Of a stretch of DNA of 64,000 nt, positions 24,605 through 37,800 are shown one piece after another. The DNA is from Trogon surrucura. Lineage: Eukaryota; Chordata; Aves; Trogoniformes; Trogonidae. Location: positions 157,302,912-157,366,911 of the forward strand of contig CM036617.1 of NCBI GenBank assembly GCA_020746105.1. Reading direction: 5' to 3'. Position 1 is the first letter of the stretch, and every line of letters begins with the position of its first letter. The notes beneath the pieces are model-generated. The model was not told the origin of the DNA. It saw only the letters and a list, made by a program, of their open reading frames with translations, and searched no databases. The position numbers and the translations under genes were made by a program.

Positions 24605-25930
24605 AATAAAATAATCTGTCCAGCCCAGTATCCCCTTTCTGACAATGGCCAGCAGCAGGTATTTACAGAAGCACTTTCACAAATTGGATGATCATTCCCC
24701 TGACACGCTCCAGTCCCAGCTTCCAGTAACCAGTCATTTAAGGACTTCCTGAGCTGGAGGCTTCTTCCAGACCTTTGTGCTCAATAGCCTGTAATAACTC
24801 TTTACTCTAGGAATGTGTTGGTCCTTCCCTGAATTCATTTATTCTCTTGGTCTCCACAGCAGCCTATGTAATGAGCTCCACAATTTAATTATGGGCAGTG
24901 TAAAGTACTTCCTTCTGTCTGTTTTGAAAATTCTGCCTTATAATTCAGTTGGTGTATCATATTGTGAAGAAGAGCGAGTAACCACTTGCCTCTCCACACC
25001 TTCTGTGATTTTATGAATCTGTTCATATACCCTTCCATTCACCCTCCCCACACACACCCCAAGTGGAAGCACCCTAGATGGTTTAGGCTTTTGCTGATAC
25101 TGAAGCTGTTCTTTGCCAAAAGTTTCTAGCTTAATTATATCTTTTTTGAGGTACGATTGCCAGAATTAGAAAAAATATTAAAGATCTGGCTGCACCAGAA
25201 GTCTATCAGTAGCATCATAGTACTTCCTGCATTATTCTTTTTCCCCTCCCTCATTCTGAGCCCTTTACTTGCCTTTTTATCACTGTGAGCACTGAATTAA
25301 TCATTTCATAGGAGTACTTGTAATTACCCAAAGATTCCTTTCCTGAGTGCTAAATGGTAGTACAAAGCCCAAACTTTCAAGTTTCTTTTCCCTTATGTGC
25401 ATTATTTTGCCTTTATCAGTCCCACATTTCAACTGCAATTTGCTGCAGAGTCATTCAGCATCATAAGATCCTTCTGCAAATTTTCTACAATCAGTCTTGC
25501 ACACACCCCAACTAATTGGGCAGAGCAGCAGCAAACTTTACTCCCTCACACTTTGCTCCCTGTGAGCAGCACTGCTCCCACCACAGATCCCCAGTGCTCC
25601 CCATCACTGAACTCCCAGGTTAACTCTGAAAACCACCCAGCCATTACTAACAACCTCATTTCTTGCTATATCCTCTTCAGTCCTAGTTTCTGTACCAGAA
25701 GCTTTTCTCCTACCTCACTGAAAGCTTTTTGGAAGCCTATGTGCACTCCCTTTCATCCAGACCACTCCATTTCATGGGCTTTGTGCCTCTGTCTGCAATT
25801 TCTGCGAGGCTCACCAGTTCTGGCTTCCTCAAGAAAAGCTGTTCTGACTTACCTCCAGTATATCACATTTAGATGTGCATTTACTAGTCCTGCATCTTAT
25901 CAGCAGCTCTACCAGCTTCTTTGACTAAAA
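24605..25930 (-). mobile_element. Long ancient CR1 copy, decayed ORF2 (inverted)
   Basis: The plus strand follows, in order, the reverse complement of an old reptile-type CR1: CAGCCCAGTATC and GACAATGGCCAGCAGCAGG near 24630; TGTGATTTTATGAATCTG near 25005; TATCTTTTTTGAGGTACGAT near 25138; ATGTGCATTATTTTGCCTTT near 25395; CATAAGATCCTTCTGCAAAT near 25460; and CTGAAAGCTTTTTGGAAGCC near 25720. The colinear order over 1.1 kb supports one insertion. The 3' end lies at the low coordinate. A 175-codon frame at 25397-25924 lies on the antisense strand of this element and is not a gene. The right end is uncertain and may extend to about 26.2 kb. Confidence 0.8.
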
Positions 25931-28900
25931 GTTACTGCTGTAACTCTGTGAGGCCCAATGTGACTAACCCAATCCTTTAGGACGGAGCTGTAAATTTAAA
26001 GCACGCTATTGTAAAGCCCTCTCAGCAATTTCTCATTTGAATCTATCAGAATACTTAGAAAACTCAAAACCTAGTGACTAGTTATTGGCCTTTTTGTCAA
26101 TGTGGTCTTTAGCTTCTTACATTAACCTTCCCATTTTCCTCAGGTTCATCCATGCAAATAGCAGCTCAGCCTAGGATGCTCTCAGGCACCATCATTGGTG
26201 GAAAAAAAATAAGAAAAAAAAATCAATCAGTGCTAAACTCTTTGTGAAATATGTGCTTATGCATCTGTCATTGCTTGCTGTCCAGGGAACAAGGATATGG
26301 AAAAACAAAAATCTGGATAGTTTCCCAGCCACCCAACATCAACATCTCTAAGACCCCAGCAGATCTTTTCTCTCTCTCTCCCTCACCACACAAGCAGTTT
26401 GACGAAATCTGCATGGAAACTGGTACATGTCCATGAAACACTGCTGCTCTGTGCAACTGTGATCAGTCTTGCTCTCAGCCTCAAGGCCAGCCCTCCTGTA
26501 CTTAGTATGAAGCTCAGTCCACAAGAGATCAACCTGAAGACAACGAAACTAATTTCCACTAACAATCTTACCAAGCACTTCAAACAGCAACCCCAGAGCT
26601 GAGAGGTAACTACAGTACATGAATTCCCTAAGTAAATTCTGGTAGGAGCTTTTGGACCTATCACATGAAATACCGTATTCTGCTTGTATTGATCAGGTGC
26701 CACCTAGACTTTCTGTAACCTTCTCCCTAAGTATAAAATCCAGTAGACACAAGTAATACAGGAATCCTATGAAAGGAAATAAGAGATAAACCAAAAGGAG
26801 CATAAGACCTGTGGGAAGTTTTATCAGGATAACAGAGGAAGAGCCTCTGCCACATGATGTTGTCTTTTCTGAGTCAACGCTGCAGTTCACACCCATTTCC
26901 TTGTTTTGCACATGAAGGAATATTTAAAAGAAAATCTTTTGGTATTCTTGCCCCTCAAGCTCAGGGTACAAGAGTGCCAGGTTACTTTGCCTACCCCAAA
27001 CTGACAGAATAGATTAATGAAATGGGTTATGTGTTAAAAGAGGCATTCACAAGTTGTGTCATTATTACCTGCTCGCAGTTCTGTAAATGCAGACATGCAA
27101 ACTTCACTGCCCTGCGCTTACACTTGGAGCTCAGGTTAGCGTCAAAACAGCACAAGCCAGTAGTCCAAATGCCAGTCAAAGATCTCTAGCATACTAATTT
27201 TTCTGTTCTCTGCTTAGCTTCATAAGTAGGCATATATCAAGCACCAAATTTTAAGTTCTGGAAAGTAAATTATGGATTCAATTAGGTTGAGCTGTGCTAA
27301 ATTACTCAATGCTTTAAATCGTATCTTACATCAAGAGTTCATCTCAGAAGTCAGAGAAAATACGCACCTTTGTGTCACTTCTCATCACGGGGACCAATAC
27401 CCTGGTCCAGATCTAAAAAGATATAATCATTTCAGATTCTGTATTGTGTCAAAAAAAGCACACAATTTTTTTCCTCTATGCCTCCCCTGGCCAGGCCCTG
27501 GGTCCAGCAAATTCCCCTGGAAACTCCATAAAAGCCCTCAGTGGCAATGTGGCTCCAGGAGTTGCATAATTAATCAGATAATTATAAGAAAAAGTCAAAG
27601 TCATACAGAGCTCTCTCTGAGATCCTATCAGAGCTCACATTTACACGTATCACTGGGTATCACCCATTTCTTTGTCTTCCTTCTGTTCACTTAAAGGTTT
27701 GTTTTTGTTTTGAAGGGTGGAGTGGGTAGTTACCCACTTAATTTATTCTCTGAATTTCTTTCTAAATACTATAAAACATCAAGGGTATTTATCATAGAGG
27801 GCAATTAAATTTTAGGACCAACAGGATCCCTCCCAATCTTTTGTCTAAATATGCTATTTTGAAAAACATATGTACAAATGTGGTGATTACTCTTACCGCA
27901 AAAAGTGACAGACCTTGGAGGACTCCTTGCAGTAACAGAAATGTCAGCGTTAATTTGTGTGAAGAGGAAATGAAAAAAGTGATACAGTTGGTGATGCAAT
28001 AAAGACAAAGACTATTCTTTATCTCTGCAAGAAAGGTCTAGACTTAACAAAGGAGCCTAGAAAATCAGAGGAAAAAAACCCCAACAAACGCTTTCTTATC
28101 TGAATTATTTTGCTTTATTTTTGCTTCAGTCAAAACCGATTTGTTTTAGGACAGGGTTTTTGTTCTTAATAGCCTTTAGCATTTGAAGCTATGAATGCCA
28201 GATTTGGAAAATACCTTCTAGGCCATGAAATCTAGTATTTTCTGGTTTAGGCAAACATATCATATGTTTGAATTCATAAAGTTATCAATACCCATCTCAA
28301 ATCTAGCCCAGTTCTTCCTTCTCTCTTACTCCTACTGAGAAGCTATGCCAGACCTCCACTTTTCTCATCACTGAAATCCTTTTTTTTTGTAATTGCCATC
28401 CAATATGCACCCCCCTGCACAGTATTGCTTAAATTCCTATTATTAGATTTTTTTGCATTTCATTCAAAATTGAACCAACAACCAATGATTTTCATATAAT
28501 CCGTCTACAAAATAAAAGGCACCTGAAAGCCATGATACAGAAATCTTTAAAACTTTGGGTCAAAATCCTTTGAGTGAGGTTATGTAGGACAGCGATGTGC
28601 ACAGGGAGTTGGAAGCTCACATTTCAAAGATTCTGGAATCAACTGAGTAAGTGGGATGATAAAATTTAATCACTGTCTTTCCAAGTGGGCAGTGAGAAAT
28701 GCTCTAGGGAACTCAGAGCATAAATGATTTCCAGATGCATCACAGGCTGGACATCAGCATTACAGAAGAATGATGTTTTTACTATTTCAAAAGGCAAAGG
28801 AAGACTGAATGGGAGATATTTTCAGGACAACACCGTTGGTCCAGACAAAATCATAGGATACATAGAACCTGTATTCTGTAGTTCAAGTGTAGGCAAAAGG

Positions 28901-29143
28901 TGACGACAGCATAGTGGGTGGACATGATTACAGTATGATCATGCTATTTTTAAAAAAATCATATGCTAAAATAATATATAGTGATTTTCAAAACGAGTGC
29001 AGATATTCTATCTATTTTATCATTCTGCCAACCAGAGGAAATGAAGAAGATTACACTATTTTTTTTCAGAGTACTTCTTCATGGCATCAAATAATTTTCA
29101 TTTGATCTGTAAGATTAAAAAAAAGGGAAAACAAAACAAGAGG

Positions 29144-29187
29144 AGGGAGGGAGGGAGGGAGGGAGGGAGGGAGGGAGGGAGGGAGGA
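29144..29187. repeat. (GGGA)n microsatellite
   Basis: About eleven uninterrupted GGGA units follow an A-rich stretch. The plus strand has many GGG runs and could form a G-quadruplex. The DGKI transcript carries the complementary TCCC repeats. Confidence 0.95.
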
Positions 29188-29896
29188 CTAAATCCTCAGC
29201 AGCTTGGAACAGCAAAGAGTTATTTTTATTTTTTAACATTAGTCTTGGAAATGTTTTCTTGCTTCTCAGATGCTAGCACATTGCTTTCAAAAATAACCTA
29301 ATTTAAGGTAATTTATCTATCAGATCAGGATCCTCCATTGGCATAAGCTATTTACACAGGCTGAAACATCGTTATAACTCAAGAACTATACGACCTCAAA
29401 CAAACTATATAATAAAGTATTCTGATTTTCTTCTTTCCTACAAATGAAATGTGTGCCTTGCAGTTTTATACTGTAAGTTTCAGAGAGTTTTGTCAAATGA
29501 GGATTTTTGGAACCTGTTCTATGCCCCTCAATTGTTAAGTGTCCTGTTCGTTGTTTGTGTAGTCTCTCTTCCTTGAAAATGAAAAAAATTAGAAATTCTC
29601 ATTGTCCACCTCCACATGTTTTCCCTATTATAAGCTTCTATTTAGTCATCAAGGGTCTCACAGAGGTTAAAAAGAAAAGTCTTCATGTCTGAGTGTGCAA
29701 ACAAAAAAGGTAATGAAGAACCATACACAGTAGTGAAGTGAAAAATACTTCAAGAGTTTTTAAAGTGTGGATGAAAGAAAAAAAAAATTATATTTGATAC
29801 CGGAATTATTTTGTTACCAATTATTGATACAAGAATCTAATTCTCTTCCTCCCAGATGCACAAATATCAAAGTCTTAAGGAATGACCCAAAACAAC

Positions 29897-30895
29897 AAGA
29901 CAAGTGAGGGCTGTGGTCAACAGAGGAAAGTTTAGCTGGAGGCCTGTATCTAGTGGAGTCCCTCAGGGGTCAGTGCTGTTCAATGTATTCATCAATGACC
30001 TGGACGAGGGATTAGAGAGCACTGTCAGCAAGTTTGCTGATGACACAAAACTGGGAGGAGTGGTTGACACACCAGAAGGCTGTGCTGCCATTCAGAGAGA
30101 CCTGGACAGGCTGGAGGGCTGGGTGGGGAGAAATCTTATGAAGTTCAACAAGGGCAAGTGTAGAGTTTTGCACTTGGGAAAGAATAACCCCATGTACCAA
30201 TATAGGTTGGGGACTGACCTGCTGGAGAGCAGCGCAGGGGAAAGGGACCTGGGGGTTCTAGTGGACAGCAGGATGACCATGAGCCAGAAATGTGCCCTCG
30301 TGGCCAAGAAGGCCAATGGCATCCTGGTGTGTATTAGAAGGGGGGTGGCTAGTAGCTTGAGAGAGGTCCTCCTGCCCCTCTGCTCTGCCCTGGGGAGGTC
30401 ACATCTGAAATATTGTGTCCAGTTCTGGGCCCCTCAGCTCAAGAGAGACAGGGAACTGCTTGAGAGAGTCCAGCGTAGAGCCACAAAGGTGATGGAGTGG
30501 AACAACTCCCTTATGAGGAAAGGTTGAAGGAGCTGGGTCTCTTTAGCTTCAAGGAGACTGAGGGGTGACCTTATTAATGTTTATAAAAATGTAATATGTG
30601 AGTGTCAGGAGGACGGAGTCAGGCTCTTCTCAGTGACATCCAATGACAGGACAAGGGGCAATGGATACAAGCTGGAACATGGGAGGTTCCACAAAAATAT
30701 TGGAAATTTTTTTCACTGTGAGGGTGACAGAGCACTGGAACAGGTTGCCCAGGGAGGCTGTGGAGTCTCCTTCTCTGGAGACATTCAAAATCCACCTGGT
30801 CCCATTCCTGTGTGTCCTATTGTAGGTGATCCTGCTCTGGCAGGGGCATTGGACTAGATGATCTTTCATGGTTCCTTCCAACCCCTAGCATTCTG
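29897..30895 (+). mobile_element. CR1 LINE with broken reverse transcriptase
   Basis: This roughly 1 kb, 5'-truncated CR1 is antisense to DGKI. Its main open frame (to 30527) carries the end of the reverse transcriptase: [20 protein letters not shown], then the catalytic [10 protein letters not shown] motif, then [16 protein letters not shown] and the RDLGVLVD region. The usual four residues between GSVL and FN are missing, an in-frame loss of 12 bases. Near 30490 the frame shifts: [12 protein letters not shown] continues in another frame, and a further shift follows. The ORF2 tail reappears in the 30643-30825 frame ([17 protein letters not shown]). The 3' end reads CCTTCCAACCCCTAGCATTCTGTGG. 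It cannot make a working protein and is not a host gene. Confidence 0.95.
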
Positions 30896-31628
30896 TGGTG
30901 AAAATCAAGCTTTAAAACAATCCAAAGCAACAATTTTTTATAACAAAAATGTTTCAAAAGCACGCAAGGACAGAAAAATACTGTCTCTTCTGAAAATCAA
31001 ATTAGACTTCCAAATTCCAAACACCATTTTTACAGAAGAAGAGAGTCTAGATAACAAAGCAAGGAATCAAGTTCAGGCTTCACCTGCATAGTTCTTGGGC
31101 CAGAAAAAAAAAATTAAAAAATTAAAGCCTACATTTACTTTTCATTAGAGTGACACTTGAGAAAGGCAGATAAAAACACAAAACTACCATTCACTAATGA
31201 AATAAATTCTATTTTCTCTCTAAGGAAGGAAGCCCAGCAACTGAGATAAGACAAAGCTTTTGCCCCCCGCCCCCACTTTCCTCCACAGAACTATATGAGA
31301 TCCCAAAACAGACACAAAAATTCAACAAGTGCCTTTTTCTTCTCATTCCTCACCACAAAGACTGTACAGCTCAACAGCATATATTGCTGTGCTTCAAAAA
31401 ATCTTGTTTTGAGCACCTGGGACAACAGGTCCCTATTTCCTTGCAGGGTTGGCAGCTGCAAGGCTGGACAAGCACTGTAAAGTCCTCCAGCTGCCTCCAC
31501 CTCTGTCTCCTCCCTACCATCGCTGACTTTCTTCCATTTCGTCTGTCTTGGTTTGCACGCACCAGACTAAGACCCAAAGAAGCAGGCGCATGTCCACCAC
31601 TTCCAATTCCTCTGTTCAAAACAAACTT

Positions 31629-31833
31629 TTTTTATAGTGGGGGTGGTGAAACACTGAAACAGGTTGCCCAGAGAGGTGGTGGGAGCTGCATCCTTGGAAA
31701 CATCCAAGATCAGGTTGGACCAGGCTCTGAGCAACCTGATCTAGTTAAAGATGTCCCTGCTCACTGCAAGGGGGTTGGACTAGATGACTTTTAACTGTCG
31801 CTTGCATCCCTAACTATTCAATGAATCTATGAA
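31629..31833 (+). mobile_element. CR1 3' end
   Basis: A 5'-truncated CR1 with GGGGTGGTGAAACACTGAAA, CAGGTTGCCCAGAGAGGTGG, TTGGAAACATCCAAGATCAG and GGTTGGACTAGATGAC. It ends with a diverged tail, CAATGAATCTATGAAAT. It is antisense to DGKI and belongs to a different subfamily from the copy 700 bases to its left. Confidence 0.9.
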
Positions 31834-34800
31834 ATTGAAAGAGTTCAACAGAGGATGAAGAAAACAGTTGTACTGCAGTAAGTGAATAGCAGAAGAACAA
31901 AACAGAAAGCAATTGACAATTCCCCAACAAGTCTGTGTAGCAACCTGTTCCTGCAGGACCCTATCCCAAAGCTCAAATTCAGTCAAAAGGTTTTGATTAC
32001 TTTTAGCAAGTTTTAGGATCAAAGATTGAAGGCTTAGGAATAAATTCTCAGATATGTACACAACCCAAAAAATAAAACAAGGAATGAGGTATCTGTGTAG
32101 AAATTATAATACCATGTTCCTCTCTGTTATAGAAGGGCCCGGGAAGACTTTCCCACCAAGTCACAAGGCTAAGACTGTACCCCCCTGCTTTTTAAACTTC
32201 CTCTCTGGCCTGGTTTGGGCTAAAACAGAATCAATTCCATTCAGTGATTTTACTTTTCAGCTAAGTGTCTTCTACACTTTCTGAAGTCAACAGAATATTT
32301 TTGCAGGCCGTCCAATTTTTGTCCAATTAGCTTGTTTAAGACCCGCTCTTCCTCTACGTTGATGGGAATAACATCTTTCAAATTTTACCTACTTACGTCG
32401 TTTCATCTCTCTCCCATCTTATTTGCACCTGCGTCTCATCTGTTCTCTGCTAATTTCTGATGGAACAGTTTCTGTCTTTGTTTGACTTTCTTTTTCTTGG
32501 ATTACAGGTTTGGTCTAGTTTACCTTGTTGGGCAAGACTGCCAGAACTCCTGCATTTTGACTGACCTAAAGTTCAGTTACAGTTTGTAGCCTAATTCTAA
32601 TATTCTACAGGTAAAGTATTTTAATCTCCAAAATCCTGTCCCCATCAATAACAACTCTCTGGCAATTCACAAGTGAGGAAAAAAAAGTAGTGCACCTGTT
32701 GTGACAACACTCCCTCTTACTTTAGTGCACAGAAAGCAGAAAATTTAAGTAACAGCTTAAAATATACTTCCAGAACTGGAGAAGAAACAGATCAGGCCTT
32801 GAGTCAGAGGCGTTAACCTCAGAATACCCAGAGTGTTTATAAAACATGCATTCATAGTCATTTAGCCCTGAATAAAACATGAGTTGTCGACCAAAAATAC
32901 TTACGTTTGAAGCTTATTCTTGATAATCAACTTCGGAATTACACACAACCATTCAAAAAAAAAAAAAATCAGTCTCTCTTTACTAAACCTTAACATGTCT
33001 GGCCTGGAGGAGTATTTCACAACACATTAGGATGAAAACATCGCCTATGTCATGCAACATCACAAATCTCACTGGAATTGTGTTGAGGGCCTGCTGCCTT
33101 CAGCACCCAGCAGCCGCTAAGATGGTGCCACAGGGGAGTGACCAAGGCACCGTCAAGTCAGGAGAGAGGTTGTTGCTCCCTCTCCCAAGCCCAAGGGACA
33201 GCTTTCATGCGGTTGTTTCCAAGCCTAGAAATAGGAAATCTTTCGGGGGACACCAAGGCAGAGAAGTGCAGGCAGTACCATCAGCTTAGAGCAGTGATCT
33301 TTACGGCCGAGGAGAAAGTGAGGAACTTCAGTATTCATTAACTGCTCTCCTGGATCTAACTGAAGAGATGCTGTAAACCAGAGAGTTGGTTTTGTTGTTC
33401 TTTTTTTTTTTTCCTTTGGAACTAATTTCAAAAATGCTCATTTTTCTCATGATCTGCCCTTTAAACAGCTTCTCTTTCTTTTCATTTAAATTCTGGTAAA
33501 ATATACATGTGGGGTTTTTCTTCCTCCCTGTTGACTCACCAGTTGTATACAAGCAGGCTAAAAAAAAACCCACCACAATACAAAGCACTGTCAAATGCAC
33601 ATAACAAGCAAACAGCAGGGAAGAAGATTTATTTTTCTTCTAATTTTTCTTTTGCTACAGTAATACTGGGTGCTGCTTCTGTAGTGCCTATACAGCTTCA
33701 AGAAAAAACACAGTAAATTGCATGTGGTCCTTCAGGGGCAGAAATATCCTCAGGCACCATGACCTGACAGCAGCCTTCTCACTTCAGCCCACCTAGTGCT
33801 GGAAGAGATCTGGACATTCACCTCATGACAGGACATGTCACACTACTTGGATATTATTTTAATCTGAAAGAGATTTTGAGAGTACAGAAGGGACTTGTAA
33901 TGCCACGGTCTTAGCTCTTGTGTTGGTGTATTATTTATTTGCTGGAGTCATTTGGAAAGAAATACTAATTTGAAATGAAGTCACTGAACAAGACCACAAT
34001 GGGACCAAAGGAAAATATTATCTTTTTATGCACTGTTTTTATTATAAAAGAATAAGGCCAGCTTCTGAGGCTTCCTTCTCTCAGTGCGCAATAAGATGTA
34101 AAGATAACTGACAGCATGAGAGATTAAAATCCTTTACCACAACACTACCAGAGCAAAAGGTATCAACTGTACAAACATCCTGCCCACTTTTAGCCTGGAG
34201 CATCTCATCCTCTGCCCAGAATATTTGTAGGGGTGAGAAAGTAGGGCAATTGCCAAATTCAATACAATTTTGACCTCATCTTTTCTTGAGGCTTTCAACA
34301 AGGGTGCCAAGTGTCTTTTTCCTCCTGTACACCATAAAAACACGTCTCCTAAGATTTGACCTGTGTAGGAATGCTGCCTCATTTAACAGTAACACATGAC
34401 TAAATAGTCATTAAATCAAGGTTTTTCAGCTAAAACTAATGCTTGCTGGATTAAAATCAGCAAGAGAAAGTGAACTGCTCAACACACCTTGAACTGTCAC
34501 TCTCTCCAGATACAGCATTGTTAAAAAAAAAATAAATCCAGTTCCTCTGGATTAAAAAGTAGGTAGCACTTTTCTTGAAAACTTGTTTCATAATAACCAA
34601 CATCAAAAGCATAGTAAAAGTACAGAAATAAACTTACGGTATTTTTCTCTCCACTTATTTTAACATTGCATTACCTATTTGAAGACACACACATACAGTG
34701 AAACCATTTCTTTATATAGTAACCATCTGATGGATGAAATCACACCTTGACAACAAAATGACCATTGCTATAACAAATGAGCAAAAAATATCCCAAGTCT

Positions 34801-37800
34801 TTTGTATCTGCTGACAGATACAGAAGATGAGGCCAGACAACCCTGTGCAAGCACACTGAGAGAGAACTAAAATCTGACCTTCTCTTAGCATGGAAACCCA
34901 AACTACTTTAGAACATTTGCTACAATGAGATTGTAACACGTATGTGAAAAACATCCAAGTGCGGGATGACTGGGCTACTTATGGTTACTCCTTACGTCAC
35001 TTCCCCAGCACTCAAAAATGCACCAAATCGTTAGCTGTTAGGCTGATTTTGGCATTACACCTACTTCAGAAAGAGAAAGTAGTTCTCTCAAACTCGCATC
35101 CTGTACATCCCTTGAATAAATAAAGCTTTCAGAAAACACTAGTGGACAGTGCTGAGAGAAGAAATATTTTGAGTAGGATGCTACTGAAATTATATCCTTG
35201 CTGATATTCCATAGCACAGCTCAACGAAACCAACCTGTGTGCCTGGGCATCTGACCTCGAGTGTATGAGCCACCGAAGAGGACGTGAATGAGGCTACACG
35301 CACACACCCCCAGCATGCTGCTGCATCGAGCCGTTCCAGCTTCGATCTCCTAGCTGTCTTTACCAGAGCAGAAGGACAGAGGGAACACAGTGGGAGAGAA
35401 CAGGAACAAATGCCACATAGCAGAAGATAGATAAATCGTGAATTTTTAAAGGGGAGCATGACCCATTTCTGTTCTACCTAGGGTTAAAATGTACTTTTTA
35501 CCATTGATTTTTTTGCTGTTCTTAAGGCAAACATAATCAGTCATTGCTGGTGATAGGGGAGGTACCCACAGAGGAACTGCACTGCTAGTACAGACTGGAG
35601 AACTGCACACCAAAACTGCTACCAGAAAAAGTGCAGTGCTCTGTCTGTAGCTGGCGAAGAGTTCAAGTACCAACGCATCTACACCAGCAACAGGGGTAAC
35701 CCACTGCTTCCAAATTTTGCAAAAAGTATCCTACTGGCAAAGTTAATACGACCACAAGACCCATTCTCACCAGCTGCCCTCACCGCAGGTTGTCATGACA
35801 ACTGCACAGGCAGGGCTGTCTCCCAACAGCCACATTCAGGCTTTTTTCGAGTCATGAAGTGATACTGAAAGGTTAAGAAGTTCCTACAGAGAAAAATCCA
35901 CCAAGGAGGCAATCGCAATTACCCTGTAGGATCCTCACAGTTAGGGGTGGATAACTTCCGTAACGCGGATCCTACACTAAAGCTCTTGCATGGGTAAAGC
36001 GAGGGGCACTAAAAGACGGAAACGGGAAAAGAAAAAATTTCTTATGTGAAAAAAAAAAAACCCAGACAAAAAAATAGAGTTAAATACTCTTGCGATCCTT
36101 TCACCCCAGATTCTCTTTGGTACCTTTTCTGTTGCCTGAAATTAATTGGGATACCTACTCCCCTCTAACATGTGAGGACCAGCAGCAGTCTTGCCAGGAA
36201 CAAGTGACTAGATCCTCCACCAGCAAATATGATGTAACTTCAGTGAAGCAATATCACCTTGTATAACGAGGCCTTATCCACAAATTAGTTGTTCTTAACT
36301 AACAGGAACATACTAAATCAATTATTTAAAAACAGAAAAAGAACAAGGAAAACTCACCAACTCCCATAGCTCTTCAAAAGCACGGAAACAGATAGCTTCT
36401 ATGTACAAGTGGGAGCTAATAAAACATTATAACCCATATCCAAAAAAGCACAGAACACACTTTGTTTACCTAAGAAGATAGTAGTGCTTCAACTTTAATT
36501 TTTAAACTACTTTAGTTTCACTAGTGCAAATCATAATGTGCAAATTACTTTCTCTAATAACACCTTGCTGTGATTGAAGTCAAGTCTGTGTCCCTCAGAA
36601 TTAAGGTAACCTAAAAAAATGCTAAGGGAGTGTCTATAGAAGAAGTCGTAGGTTCTCTGAACTCATTCTGTTCACACTGGTATGCAAATCAAATGTAAAT
36701 GTCCCACTTAGTAAACCACTATGAAAAAAACAAGAGAGTAAATTGTGTATGATAATTAAAATTGCACAATCTCCCATGCAACAAATAACTCAGATTCTCA
36801 CAGGTCCTCCAGAACCTCCACCTATTTTTCTTTTTGTTGCTTTGGATTTTAAAGCATCTGCTTGCAAAGAGCAATATTGAAAGCACAGCCCATCCATAAT
36901 GTGTCAACACTTGCCCGAATCTGTGAAAAACTGATGCCGTAATTTTGGTTATAAAAGGGTCAAGAATCAAATGCCAATGACATTACTTCAACACTGTTGA
37001 CTGTGCACTGCTAGTCAAAGGATACATGAGAGATGAGGATGAATACCTACGTGGTCTCTCTGAGTGACTGCTCATTTTGTGTAGGCTTTTAAGGCAACGT
37101 TGCTGGTAGCAGCAATACTGTAAGCTTTATTTTCTTGACAAGTCAGGACTCAATTTTCCAAAGTTGAGAAATGCTGCATTAACTGATGAAGGCTGTAATT
37201 TCATCTGGAGGAACACGATAAATTTGAGCTTTGTTCTTGTGGTCTAGCATGTCACCAGAAACCTTTGCTGGAGTTACAGAAATACTACATGCAGATGAGA
37301 GTGCATTGCCTCATCAATAAAATGTTTCAGGAACTTTTCCAGAAGCAGAGGCAGAAAAACAAAGAGCAATTGAAACTTGACAGGAACTATTTGTTCTACC
37401 TTATGAGTTAATTTATAATGCCAAAATATACCATTAACTAAAGTAACGGTATTTGTAACTTCATTTTAAGCCCATCAGTAATAAAAACATCATTACGGCA
37501 CTGTAAATTGTGAAATTTCATTTCCTGAGTTGTTCATATTGTAGATTTTAAAATGCATAATAAAGCAGGGAGAAAAAAAACAGCATTATGTAGATATGAA
37601 CCAAAAAAGAGATATCTTCTTCGGCCATCATTTGTTCCCACAGAGCTCTGGACCTCAATCAGCTTTGGTCAGAGCAGCTAATATTTACAACAGATGTTGC
37701 GGATTAGGATTTTTTTCCTTTTAAAACAAATAAAAGGAATTTGCCATTATATCTCGTGCGAATGACTACATGCTAAATTTAGAGCAGTATCTTAACCTTC

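Noticed and set aside
25397..25924. 175-codon open frame on the plus strand
   Set aside because: It lies on the antisense strand of the ancient CR1 copy and has no known domain; it is a chance frame.
29904..30527. 207-codon frame as a possible host gene
   Set aside because: It is the end of a CR1 reverse transcriptase with a deletion and downstream frameshifts, so it belongs to a dead mobile element.
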